DNA of 64,000 nt from Nilaparvata lugens (Eukaryota > Arthropoda > Insecta > Hemiptera > Delphacidae), in assembly GCF_014356525.2 (NCBI RefSeq), contig NC_052509.1, forward strand, positions 34,274,584-34,338,583, written 5' to 3'. A program made the translations under genes and the position numbers. The notes beneath the pieces were generated by a model, which worked only from the letters and a program-made list of their open reading frames with translations, made no database searches and was not told the origin of the DNA. Below, piece after piece: positions 1 through 9,535 of this stretch. Position 1 is the first letter of the stretch. The number at the start of each line of letters is the position of its first letter.

Positions 1-186
1 ATGAAGTAATAATAGTTCATTAGTTTATGGTGCATGTCATGTTTAATATCGGGGCACCGAGCTTCGCTCGTTATTTATTTATAAACTATTTATAAACAGA
101 ACACAATTCTTTAAAATGATTGGGGAAGGACTAACAGGCACAGCCCAAATCTGTTTTTTCCCCGAATTTCGATTTATACACTAACA
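1..186. other. AT-rich edge with a repeat terminus
   Basis: No coding signal. Positions 48-75 contain ACCGAGCTTCGCTC, which recurs inverted near 42,262-42,285 (GAGCGAAGCTCGG). This small hairpin-forming motif looks like the end of a dispersed repeat, perhaps Helitron-like. The element it belongs to would extend left of the window. Confidence 0.3.
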
Positions 187-930
187 TCGGGTAGTCCAGT
201 CACTATATACATTGGTGCATGCAATTTATATTTTGATTCTGAATTTTTAATATATCATTTGGGTACATAAGAGAAGTCCAGAACCAATTTCTTCATGCAA
301 AATTTCCTTGTGCTAGATACAGGATGGCCCAAAAACCTCGTATTTTCGGCTCATTTTCCAGTTTTCAGCTATTTCCGCCAAATCTCGTGATCGGACAGAA
401 AAATTTGCTCCCGCTTTTTTTAGATTATGAAATTCTTAATAAAATGAGATCATTCGAAACTCTCTATCTTCAATGAGTACTGAGTTATGATTTTTCAAAA
501 ATGAGTGAAATTTGAAGAAAAAATAAATTCTGATGAATTTCAGTTTTGATCAACAATATTTTCCAATTGTTACCATTTAGATGTATAATTCAAAATCCCT
601 CTGGGCTTATTTTTGTGCTCTACAATCTGTGATCAGGTAGAACGCGCTATCTCATATTTCCAGGTACACCTGACAACAATGCTACTTGTATTGTGAAAAA
701 CGCCTAATTTTTATCTTCAACTATCATTACCAACTACATAGTCTTCACATTGATATTTCGCGCAATGAAATAAGTTCATGAGATTATGTTCTTTGAGAAT
801 CACCTGTTAGATGCACTTCATTTCATTATTTCCTAGTGGAGAGGCGCGCTTAAGGTCACCTAAAGGATCAAAATTTCAAACACTTATAACTTCTGACACA
901 CTGCTCAGGTTTCATCGTTGTACACTTCTT
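187..930 (-). repeat. Dispersed repeat family A, copy 1
   Basis: Inverted copy of a non-coding repeat found at least six more times here (plus at 4,235, 30,940, 36,690, 56,528; minus at 30,170, 33,880). Its outer end begins TAGTCCAGTCAC near 187; shared blocks include ATTTTCCAGTTTTCAGCTAT and CTGATCACAGATTG-like segments. It ends near 930, where it runs into the Harbinger remnant without a clean terminus. No open frame; probably a non-autonomous mobile element of about 0.95 kb. Confidence 0.6.
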
Positions 931-1315
931 CATTTTCGAAACTCATACGAAAATACTTGGAAAATTTCACTGGGTCGCTTTTAAGACGCGAAAATATTGT
1001 GTGGAATTCTCCGTCTTCATCTCTTGCTTTCCACAGCTGGTGCACCCAAGATTTTGGCCTCTTTGTTTCTTCTTCTTCTTGTAATACAATAAACGCATCA
1101 ACCGCTATATGACATCCTCTTCGTCGGAATCCATCTCTGTGACTGAAGTAAAGAAGTGATTGCAGTGGAATGACGTAATACAGAGCAAAACAGCAACAGC
1201 ACGGCCGCAGCACAGTCCCCTATGTGTGAATGATAGCGACCCAAAACGACCGCAGTCCCATCGCAAACGCAACGCAGCACAGTACCAGCGCAGTCCCATA
1301 TGTCTGAATAAACCT
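918..1315 (-). pseudogene. PIF/Harbinger transposase, 5' remnant
   Basis: Minus-strand fragment with the N-terminal part of a HARBI1-like transposase (WVHQLWKARDEDGEFHTIF, then a run ending KYFRMSF). It is clearly homologous to the longer copy at 38,781-39,966. A short start MDSDEEDVI is followed by a stop caused by a small indel, and the protein is cut off at about residue 70, so the element is dead. Its outer end, GTCTGAATAAACCTTTA near 1,300-1,315, matches the terminal inverted repeat of the other copy (GGTTGATTCAGAC) with one change. The DDE catalytic region is absent. Confidence 0.75.
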
Positions 1316-1362
1316 TTAACGTTTGGTGTTTTAAGGTGGAGGGGTGGAGGGGGTGTTGAGGA

Positions 1363-1763
1363 GGGACTCTGCTGTTTCATCCTCAACAGGACTATTTTTA
1401 TGAATCTACTCTAGTGAATAATTTATGATTTTTACACTATAACACTGTATAACGTGCACTTTTTATTTCCAATAATGACCGTTGGTCACGTTGGTACTCT
1501 AATTACGATAAAAAAATACCACATACCACTTTATAAGAAGTGAAAAGGAAAAAAATATGGATTTAGCGATTTAGCGACACTTAGAGAATGAAAATTGTAG
1601 AGAATTTAATTTTCTTCAAAAAAGAATAGAGCAAAAATATTGATTGAACAATTGGTTTTGAAGATATCGTGAAAAAACTGAAAAAAGTACCAAAATCTAT
1701 TGGTTTTTTTCAGGCTGCCAAAAGTTATGCCTTCAGACATTTTGGTGGGAAACCATAGATTAC

Positions 1764-1804
<41 letters not shown>

Positions 1805-2394
1805 TACATATTAATTGAAACAGGAGACACAAGTAGCCCAGTCAAATAGTCATTTTAATGCGGCCCGACCAAACAAAAATTAAGGTAATTGATTTTATTG
1901 TTTTAATCGGTCCATTAGGGTATTAGTAAGAGTAATCTATGGTTTTCCACCAAAATTTCTGAAGGCATAACTTTTGGCAGCCTGAAAACCAATAGATTTT
2001 GGTACTTTTTTCAGTTTTTTCACGATATCTCCAAAACCAATTGTTCAATCAATATTTCTGCTCTATTCTTTTTTGAAGAAAATTAAATTCTCTACAATTT
2101 TCATTCCCTAAGTGTTTTTCTATCTCCAATAGGAAGCGAGTTATAGCTCGTTGAAAATTGTTAATTTTTTTCAACTTGGCGAAAAATCGCTAAATCCATA
2201 TTTTTTTCCTTTTCACTTCTTATAAAGTGGTATGTGGTATTTTTTTATCGTAATTAGAGTACCAACGTGACCAACGGTCATTGTTGGAAATAAAAAGTGC
2301 ACGTTATACAGTGTTATAGTGTGAAAATTATAAAGTATTCACTAGAGTAGATTTCATAAAAATAGTCATGTTGAGGATGAAACAGCAGAGTGCC
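1363..2394. mobile_element. 1-kb foldback (long inverted-repeat) element
   Basis: The left arm (1,363-1,767) is the near-perfect reverse complement of the right arm (1,930-2,394). It begins GGGACTCTGCTGTTTCATCC on the left, and the right arm ends GGATGAAACAGCAGAGTGCC. The right arm is about 60 bp longer because the left lacks a stretch corresponding to about 2,120-2,185. The roughly 160-bp centre holds a (TA)n run at about 1,771-1,800. No coding capacity is seen; it resembles a MITE or foldback DNA element. Confidence 0.8.
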
Positions 2395-2399
2395 TGCTG

Positions 2400-2455
2400 T
2401 ATATATATATATATATACACAATCACTCACTGACTGACTGACTGACTGACTCACT
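2400..2455. repeat. (TA)n and (GACT)n microsatellites
   Basis: A TATATA run at 2,400-2,417 is followed by CACTCACTGACTGACTGACT-type repeats. The same CACT/GACT tract, inverted, occurs at about 34,868-34,905, showing that it belongs to the start of the Helitron-like repeat described next. Confidence 0.7.
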
Positions 2456-3590
2456 TACTCGCAGAACTAGAAATCTACAGAACCAAAAACGTTCAAATTT
2501 GGTAGGTATGTTCAGTTGGCCCTTTAGAGGCGCACTAAGAACGGATTTGGAAAAAATTTCAAAGATACGCCCAAAATCTGCGTTTTTCCAGCGTTTTTTC
2601 AGCTTTATCGAGAACAAATGAACAGAAAATGTTCAAATTTACTACAGAAGCTCAGCTGGGGTGTAATAATGTTACATTTATTTGACGGATAGTGCTAAAA
2701 TAAACTTGCAAATCATTCATTTTGAATTTAGATGGATTAATCCAAATAATTTACGTATTCCGTGACAGCTATTAGACTATACTTATGTTGTGTAAGGAGG
2801 AATTCAAAGATACACCCAAAATCAGCGTTTTTCTCAGCTTTTCTGCGTTTTCCCACCTTTTTCAATAATTGATGGAAATATATTTGAAAAAATCAGTACT
2901 CAGGTTTAGCTGAGGTGGAAGAATTTTGTTCGCCGATAAAGTAACAGGTGTTTTTACCAGCGTTTTTCTACGTTTTCTCAAATTTTCGAGATCAAATTGA
3001 TATAAAACGTTCAAATTCGGTACAGAGGTTCCGCTAAGGTCTACAAATTGAGAGCTCTTCAATATTTCGCCTTTGATATGCTCAAAACTGGCATTTTTCA
3101 ACGTTCTTCTAGATTATTAGCTTTCTCATTATCTTATCGACCGAAATTGTTAAAATTTGTTACACAAATCCGTCTGATTTTTCAGGTTTGGAGTAAGTAA
3201 TGGCGGTGATAAATTGGAGGGTTTCTTTTCTCTAGTTTTTCATTGAGTTTTCAACGCATATTTCTTCATTTCTCAGGAAAATTTCAGACTCGAGAGAGTT
3301 GGAGAATGAATGATTTGTAAGTTCTTCACGTCATTCCTATCTCAAATTTAAAAGGCTAGACTGGAGTACAATAATTCTGATATCCTAACGAAGTTTTCCA
3401 CCCTGCACTAAATAATTGAAAATCGGTGATTGAATCGAGCGAGGAAGTACTTTGACTTTCTGATGGAATGAAGCATGCTCAAATGAAAAATGCAGGCGAG
3501 CGATGCGAGCCCGCTGATACAGTCGGGGGTCCAGGGGGCGGAGATCCCTGGCTAGACGGATATGGCAAACAAAGCGAGCCTGACGGCTAG
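2420..3590 (+). mobile_element. Helitron-like non-autonomous repeat, candidate
   Basis: Shares several blocks with the inverted copy at 34,184-34,920: the CACTCACTGACT tract, GTTCAGTTGGCCCTTTAGAG, an AGCGTTTTTCTACGTTTTCT-type stretch, and GC-rich GCGAGCGATGCGAGCC followed by GCGAGCCTGACGGCTAGT. A short hairpin followed by CTAGT at the 3' end is what Helitron ends look like. No Rep/helicase is present. A 105-bp direct repeat (about 2,679-2,789 and 3,577-3,687) brackets the 3' half, so more than one element may be stacked here. An alternative is an unclassified MITE. Confidence 0.45.
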
Positions 3591-3689
3591 TGCTAAAATA
3601 AACTTGCAAATCATTCATTTTGAATTAAGATGGATTAATCCAAATAATTTACGTATTCCGTGACAGCTATTAGACTATACTTATGAACT

Positions 3690-4004
3690 CCAAAACAATA
3701 ACTGATATGTCTGGAACTTAAAAATTTCAATCCTACCCTCGTCGAGGGTTTAAAATCACATTTTTTTATATTTTGGAATTAACCATTTTTGATAAATCCT
3801 TTACTCGTAAAGAAGCGAGAATCTAATTCAAGCCCTGGACTTCAAGTCCTCTACTCAGAAAGCGAAATTATAAACTTTAGAGTCTAACATGATTTCTAAA
3901 CTCCAGAGTCTAGTTGAGCCCTCGAATACGTTAACGCACTGACTCGGAAAGCCAATTTTCTGACTCGAGTTTCAAGCCGGTTAAAGTCAAGAACTTAGCT
4001 GAGT
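3690..4004 (+). repeat. Dispersed GAGTC-rich repeat, copy 1
   Basis: Shares TCCTACCCTCGTCGAGGGTT and further similarity with 51,145-51,340. Rich in degenerate GACTC/GAGTC words and non-coding. It is adjacent to the hairpin at 4,005. Confidence 0.45.
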
Positions 4005-4203
4005 CCCGAGCCACTACCTCCGTAAACAAAGCCTTAGTGCATTCGTCTGACTTCAGCACAGGTAGGGCTCCTACACCAATAAAAACACTAGCTGTTATAG
4101 ATCAGCTGAAATCAACAATTTTTTATTGGTGTAGGAGCCCTACCTGTGCTGACGACACACGAATGCACTACGGCTTTGTTTACGGAGGTAGTGCCGAGCT
4201 CGG
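4005..4203. mobile_element. 200-bp hairpin MITE
   Basis: Arms of about 82 bp (4,005-4,086 and 4,121-4,203) are reverse complements, including ACTACCTCCGTAAACAAAGC and CAGGTAGGGCTCCTACACCA, around a loop of about 35 bp. It could form a very stable hairpin. Non-coding. Confidence 0.75.
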
Positions 4204-4234
4204 AAAACGGCCCTTAATGAGCTTTCCATACACA

Positions 4235-5175
4235 GCTTTGAATATAAAAATACTTTTTTTTTGTCTATGGAAATATGGATTGAAGTACCCTTAAGAATGA
4301 AATTTCCATTTTTTGATAATTTATGATACATGATTTTTAACCGCCTTGACGAACTGAGAAGAATAAGCATTCTAGTACAAGATCCGATCATTGCGTCAAA
4401 CGTTATCATTGTTTTAAATTTTGATCCCTGATGTGTCCTTATGAGCGCCTCCCCACTAAAAAATACTGAAATGCAGTGCATCTAATGGGTGATTCTGATA
4501 GAACATAAACCTTGTAAGTTATAACAATATGATCAAAAATATTGATTTGATTGGTTAGGAAGTAATGTGATTTTCAACATCACTTTATGAAGTTGTATAA
4601 GTTGAATAGAGTGAAAGTGTTTCCAGAATTTTTAGAAAAACCTTGAAAATACCCTTTTTTGAAAATCGGTACCTCAAAAACCAGGAATCGTAGAATCCTG
4701 CGTGACTACGCACTTTAACTGAAAATTGTATTGTCTTTGTAGAAAATGCTTTTCTCAAAAAACGCGAAGTTTTAGAAATAAAATGAAAAAATTGAGAAAA
4801 GTCCCAAAATTTGGAATTTTTAGGGGTGAAGCCGGGGTGTCAGCAAATTTCAGATCCAAATTCAGCGCCCCAAAATAATTCAACGTTCCACCTTTCTGAT
4901 TAACCCAGATACAATTGTTTTAGTATAATGTATACCTAGACTGTAGACTTGCGATTATTATAATAAGTGCATACATAACCACATTTATATTATTTTATTT
5001 TCATAATCAGGGAGAGAAAAAGTTTTGCGTTTATCCTGTTGATCTTCTCTCAATCATTAATTTGATGTGATTGTGAAGTGGAATAAGTAAATAAATAAAA
5101 ATACATATAAATCCAACGAGACAAATTCGTTAGGAGCTGTTTCCTGAAAAATACCATTTGACTGGACTATTGTGG
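4235..5175 (+). repeat. Dispersed repeat family A, copy 2 (variant)
   Basis: Contains the family-A blocks around 4,325-4,480 (CGCCTTGACGAACTGAGAAG, GTGTCCTTATGAGCGCC) and ends with TTTGACTGGACTA near 5,157. The 4,700-4,900 part (CAGCAAATTTCAGATCCAAA, then CAGCGCCCCAAAATA) is shared with 14,640-14,800 and 17,000-17,135. Non-coding. Confidence 0.5.
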
Positions 5176-5757
5176 GAAAGTGTTAAATGAGATTCAGCTC
5201 AATGAATTTGTTTATAAAAATTGAATAAATTAAGTGTTAAGTAGGATTTACCTTAGGCATAATGCCTTACTTGGTGGATTTGATCTTCGGACGTTAGAGA
5301 GCATACTGTTGAACTGGAACCAGTGTTCGGCCTCTTTAGCGACAAAGTTCCTAGTGCCTTTCCAGGAAACCCTGAAAATAACACCGACCTGTTTTTCATC
5401 ATGGAAAGATGTCGAAAGCCATTGAATTTTGAGATATATGATTCGATGGAAAAATATGGATAAAATCGAAGGCATAAGAGAAATGGTAGCACTACAACAA
5501 GCAGGAACCAACAAATAGCAAATAAGGTATTAAAAAGAGAAAAATGAATACATCAGTTTTCACATTGGCTTACCCAAGCACATTCTGAACACATCAACTG
5601 TATCTTTGTAAATTTTTTTTGCATTACAAGTACATTGTACACTAATGGTTTTTAACCCCTTAAAATAGTTTTGTAGTTCTCAACTATACTGGTTGTGATC
5701 GTATGTGGTATAGTTTCTTCTTCCTCACACGAATTAGTTGAGCCATTATACTATGAG
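5176..5757. other. Unassigned sequence
   Basis: No gene or recognisable element is seen. Open frames here are short and overlap on opposite strands. The last bases, ATGAG at 5,753-5,757, are the left copy of the probable target-site duplication of the adjoining LTR element. Confidence 0.4.
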
Positions 5758-5904
5758 TGTTATATTATGTAGATGGCAGTGGCCACTGAAAATAATTAGA
5801 AGGTTTAAGGTTATGTTTAAAAATATGTAATGTTGATTATGTTGTAATGTATGGAGTTTCAATAAATGAAATCAAAGAAAAACAATGACTTTTACTATAA
5901 AATA
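5758..5904 (+). repeat. 5' LTR (147 bp)
   Basis: Starts TGTTATATTATGTAGATGGC and ends TATAAAATA. It contains CAATAAATG, a likely polyadenylation signal. It matches the 3' LTR at about 140 of 147 positions. Confidence 0.85.
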
Positions 5905-5918
5905 TGGCGACGAGGAAA
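5905..5918 (+). other. Primer-binding site, probable
   Basis: TGGCGACGAGG follows the 5' LTR directly, where Ty3/Gypsy elements carry the tRNA primer-binding site. I cannot name the tRNA with confidence. Confidence 0.5.
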
Positions 5919-5987
5919 ATAATTTGACAAAGTGAAAAACAGTTATTTTTAGCGTCGGTAACCGTCCGTAAAGTTTTTTGGGTTAAA

Positions 5988-6496
5988 ATGGAAGTGCCAG
6001 CACCGCTCACATTGGAGGGTGACGTGGTTTCAAACTGGAAAAGATTTAAACAAAATTTTGAAATTTATTTACTTGCTAGTGGAAGAGTGCGGAAAAGGAA
6101 CCAGTGAAAGTTGCAGATTTTTTTAAATATAATCGGCGATGAGGGCCTGGACAAATACAACAACTTCAAAATCAGTGATGATGAAAAACAAAAATTGGAT
6201 TCTATGCTGAAAGAAATTAAAAATCATTTAGTTCCTAAACGGAATGAAATTTATGAACGTTTTCTGTTTTATAAACGAATATACAAGGGGAAACTGAACC
6301 TATTCACATATTCATTGAAGATCTAAAAAAACTTGTCAAGACTTGCAATTTTGGGGATCAAAGTGAGAAGATGATCAGAGACAGAATAGTGTTGGGGGTG
6401 CATAGGAGTGAAGTGCAAGAAAAACTTTTAAATATTCCGGACTTGACTTTGGATAAGGCAGCTGAAATCTGTAAGACTTTTGAGGTGACGTCCTAA
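5988..6496 (+). pseudogene. Gypsy gag remnant
   Basis: ATG at 5,988 opens a Gag-like frame (TLEGDVVSNWKRFKQNFEIY) that hits a stop at 6,105. It resumes in another frame at 6,111 (LNIIGDEGLDKYNNFKISDD) and shifts again near 6,305 (FIEDLKKLVKTCNFGDQSEK, then RDRIVLGVH and LDKAAEICKTFE). The order and spacing match the N-terminal half of Gag of mag-like elements. No zinc knuckle is seen; the similarity stops at about 6,490, where the LINE begins. Confidence 0.75.
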
Positions 6497-6565
6497 AGAC
6501 TCCAGTCATGGAGTATAAGACAAGTCATGTTATTACATAATAATTCTAACACTAAGTAGTTCAAC

Positions 6566-9535
6566 CTAGTTTAGGTTTGAAAGGAATTCTTGTACACTAT
6601 AAAAAGCTTTATCAACTAAATATTTTTTCATTTGTTTTTTGAAAATCTTCAAATCATCATTACTTTTCAAGATTTGAGGTAGCTTGTTATAAAATTTCCT
6701 ACCAATATAATCTGGTTTTTGTTCAAATAACCTACTATTGTGACCCATTATATGATAATCTGCTCTGTTTCGCGTATTATACTCATGAACATCTGAATTC
6801 TGGATCACACCACTCTTTTTCACATGCATTACAACTTCATATACATACAAAGATGGCACAGTTAATAGACCAAGCTTTTTAAATAAAGGCCTACAAGAGT
6901 CTAACCTATTCACTTTCTCTATACATCTGAGTGCCTTCTTTTGAATCTTAAACACTCTGTCCATATTTTGTTGAGATGAATTACCCCATACTAAAATAGC
7001 ATACCTAATATGAGATAGTATAAGTCCATGGTAAGCAGTTAACAGTAGTTTTTTATCATTCAGCCTAGCAAGCTGCCGCAGGACAAATACCCCAGATGAT
7101 ATCTTATTACATATCCTCTCAATGTAAGGATGCCATGTTAATTTCCTGTCCAATAAAATTCCCAAGAATGCTACTTTCTCTTCTTGGTCTAATTCATTTT
7201 CCTCTACAAACACATTTATTTCTCTATCCTCTACTGAATTATATTTACTTTTGAATTGTAGGAATTGACATTTCTTACTATTTATTGTTAATTGCCTTTG
7301 CTTCAAGAATTGGACAATTGACTGTACTCCAGTAAAAGCATTTATTTCTAGACTATCTAATAAATAATTGTTAAAGATAAGCGATGTGTCATCAGCAAAC
7401 AACAGAGCTCTGTGATCTTTTAACTCTTTTGGTAATTGGTTCACATACAACAGAAACAGTAAGGGACCCAGAATTGAGCCTTGAGGTACTCCAGCCTGGA
7501 CCTCCAGTTTTTGAGATTTAATTTTTACTATTTCATTCCCATCCACCTTGGTAAGCTCAACACACTGGTTTCTACCTATGAGATATGATTCAAACCATTT
7601 TAGTTCTATACCATTCACACCTACAGTTTTTAGTATTTCCAATAATATTCTATGGTTCACACAATCAAAAGCTTTGGATAAATCAAGAAATATTGCGGCT
7701 GCCTTCTCACCTGAATCTATTATATCTATTAGTCTTTCAACAAGGGATACTATTGCAGTCTTAGTAGATTTCCCTTTCTGGAACCCATGCTGTTCATCAC
7801 ATATGAAATTAATTTCTTCCAGGTGCATCAATAACCTATTTAAAACTACTCTTTCAAAAATTTTACTTATTACATTTAGAATACTAATGGGTCTATAATT
7901 TTCAACTCTTTCAGAATCACCGCTCTTGAAAATTGGCAAAATTTTTCCTTGTTTCAGATCATCAGGGAAAATACCCTGCTCTAGTGAAGTATTAAGGAGA
8001 TGCAATAAAGGGTCCAGTAATTCATTTTCACATTCTTTTAAAATTTTGCTTGAGACCCCATCCAATCCTACTGTTTTTTTGTTATTCAAATTTTTTATTA
8101 TTCTTGACAACTCATCTCTTGATAATGGATGAAATTTAAATACCTTTTCAATTGGCTCAGCATTTAATGTAGTTGTATTATAAGTATTAGTGTTCAGTGA
8201 CTTTTGGAGATTATATGCAACCTGTTGATAATATTTATTGAAAAAGTTACAAATGTCTATACTATCATCCATATAATTTCCATGTTCATCGATTATCCTA
8301 GGGACATTAGTAACTGTATCCTTTTGAGCTGCTCTCCTATTTCTATTAATTACCTCCCAAACAGCAGAGTTAAAATTGGTACTAGTTGTTAATATTTCAG
8401 CTGTTTTCTTACACTTAGCTTTCCTCACTTCTTTTGCATAGTTTTTCTTTAGACATTTGTATTTGACCTCACTCGGAACATCCCTCACTAATTTAAATTC
8501 CTCATAAGCTTCCCTAACAATATTTCTTTGAGTAAGGATATCTTCAGTTATCCATTCATCTACTTTGTTTAATTTACTTTTTACTTTGACTTTTTTTATC
8601 GGACAGCATACACTAATGTGAAATCTTAGAGTATCAATGAATTGCTTATATTTGTAATTTAGGTTACAACTGTTATAAACACTACTCCAATTTTCTTGAA
8701 GCAGTTTCTGCTTCAAACAATTTATATTTCCTAGCTCATATTGCTGAATTTCTTTCACAAAAGTTTTTTTTCTGCTTGGATTCTGGCCCTGCAACTTAAC
8801 ATCTAAAATTTGATAGTTATGATCTGATAGATCTGAGCTACCTAACCTGACATTACAACCTTCTATATTTGTGAGGATATTATCAATAATTGTCTGTGAA
8901 GTTCGAGTTACTCTTGTATATTCGTGGACCTTAATTTCTAAATTATTCATATTAATAATATCTCTAATATCCTCTGTCATTTTATCCTGCCTGGCAAAAT
9001 CGGTATTGAAATCTCCTACTACTATAACATTTGTGAAACGAGCGGTTGTAATTTCCAAAAGTGTATGGAGCAGCTCACAAAATTTTTGCCAGTCTCCATT
9101 TGGTGACCTATAGATACCTAACACTACTACCTCAAATCGATCATCAATTTTTAACCTTAGTCCCGTCACCTCTAAATCCATCTCAACAGAAAATCTCTTA
9201 ACAAAATCCAGTTCATAAGTTTGGGTATGTTTAGCATTGCTAGTGAATATACATACACCACCACTTCTATGAGCTATTCTACAAAATTCTGATCTCAGTG
9301 AATAGCCTGGAATCCTAACTTGATTTATTTCCTTTATTTTTAAGCCATGCTCTGTGAAAATAACAATGTCAGGATCCTCCTGTTTAAGAAATACTTCTAA
9401 TCTGTCAATTTTGTTGCGAAGATACTGAATATTTTGATGATAAATACTAAAAACCTTACCATCTTGTGCTACTCTATCTCTAGCATTTGTAGCTATTTCC
9501 CTTTCCCTGTTTTGAGCCAATTTACTAAAAAATCG
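6566..9535 (-). CDS. LINE ORF2: endonuclease and reverse transcriptase
   Basis: Nicks target DNA and copies the LINE RNA into the chromosome. The N-terminal AP-endonuclease-like domain spans about residues 20-250 (YHQNIQYL, GGVCIFTS, VVGDFNTDF, SDLSDHNYQ). The reverse transcriptase lies around residues 480-780, with DGVSSKILK, LDLSKAFDCVNH, AGVPQGSILGP and the catalytic LLFADDTSL at about residue 706. A C-terminal region follows (GHNSRLFEQKP, FYNKLPQILK). About 985 codons, no interruption. The frame is open from 9,535 after a TAA at 9,536-9,538 and has no ATG before about residue 115, well inside the endonuclease. The 5' part overlaps ORF1 by about 40 nt in the -1 frame, so it is probably translated by frameshifting or reinitiation. 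Confidence 0.92.
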   Translation of the reverse strand, partial: RFFSKLAQNREREIATNARDRVAQDGKVFSIYHQNIQYLRNKIDRLEVFLKQEDPDIVIFTEHGLKIKEINQVRIPGYSLRSEFCRIAHRSGGVCIFTSNAKHTQTYELDFVKRFSVEMDLEVTGLRLKIDDRFEVVVLGIYRSPNGDWQKFCELLHTLLEITTARFTNVIVVGDFNTDFARQDKMTEDIRDIINMNNLEIKVHEYTRVTRTSQTIIDNILTNIEGCNVRLGSSDLSDHNYQILDVKLQGQNPSRKKTFVKEIQQYELGNINCLKQKLLQENWSSVYNSCNLNYKYKQFIDTLRFHISVCCPIKKVKVKSKLNKVDEWITEDILTQRNIVREAYEEFKLVRDVPSEVKYKCLKKNYAKEVRKAKCKKTAEILTTSTNFNSAVWEVINRNRRAAQKDTVTNVPRIIDEHGNYMDDSIDICNFFNKYYQQVAYNLQKSLNTNTYNTTTLNAEPIEKVFKFHPLSRDELSRIIKNLNNKKTVGLDGVSSKILKECENELLDPLLHLLNTSLEQGIFPDDLKQGKILPIFKSGDSERVENYRPISILNVISKIFERVVLNRLLMHLEEINFICDEQHGFQKGKSTKTAIVSLVERLIDIIDSGEKAAAIFLDLSKAFDCVNHRILLEILKTVGVNGIELKWFESYLIGRNQCVELTKVDGNEIVKIKSQKLEVQAGVPQGSILGPLLFLLYVNQLPKELKDHRALLFADDTSLIFNNYLLDSLEINAFTGVQSIVQFLKQRQLTINSKKCQFLQFKSKYNSVEDREINVFVEENELDQEEKVAFLGILLDRKLTWHPYIERICNKISSGVFVLRQLARLNDKKLLLTAYHGLILSHIRYAILVWGNSSQQNMDRVFKIQKKALRCIEKVNRLDSCRPLFKKLGLLTVPSLYVYEVVMHVKKSGVIQNSDVHEYNTRNRADYHIMGHNSRLFEQKPDYIGRKFYNKLPQILKSNDDLKIFKKQMKKYLVDKAFYSVQEFLSNLN

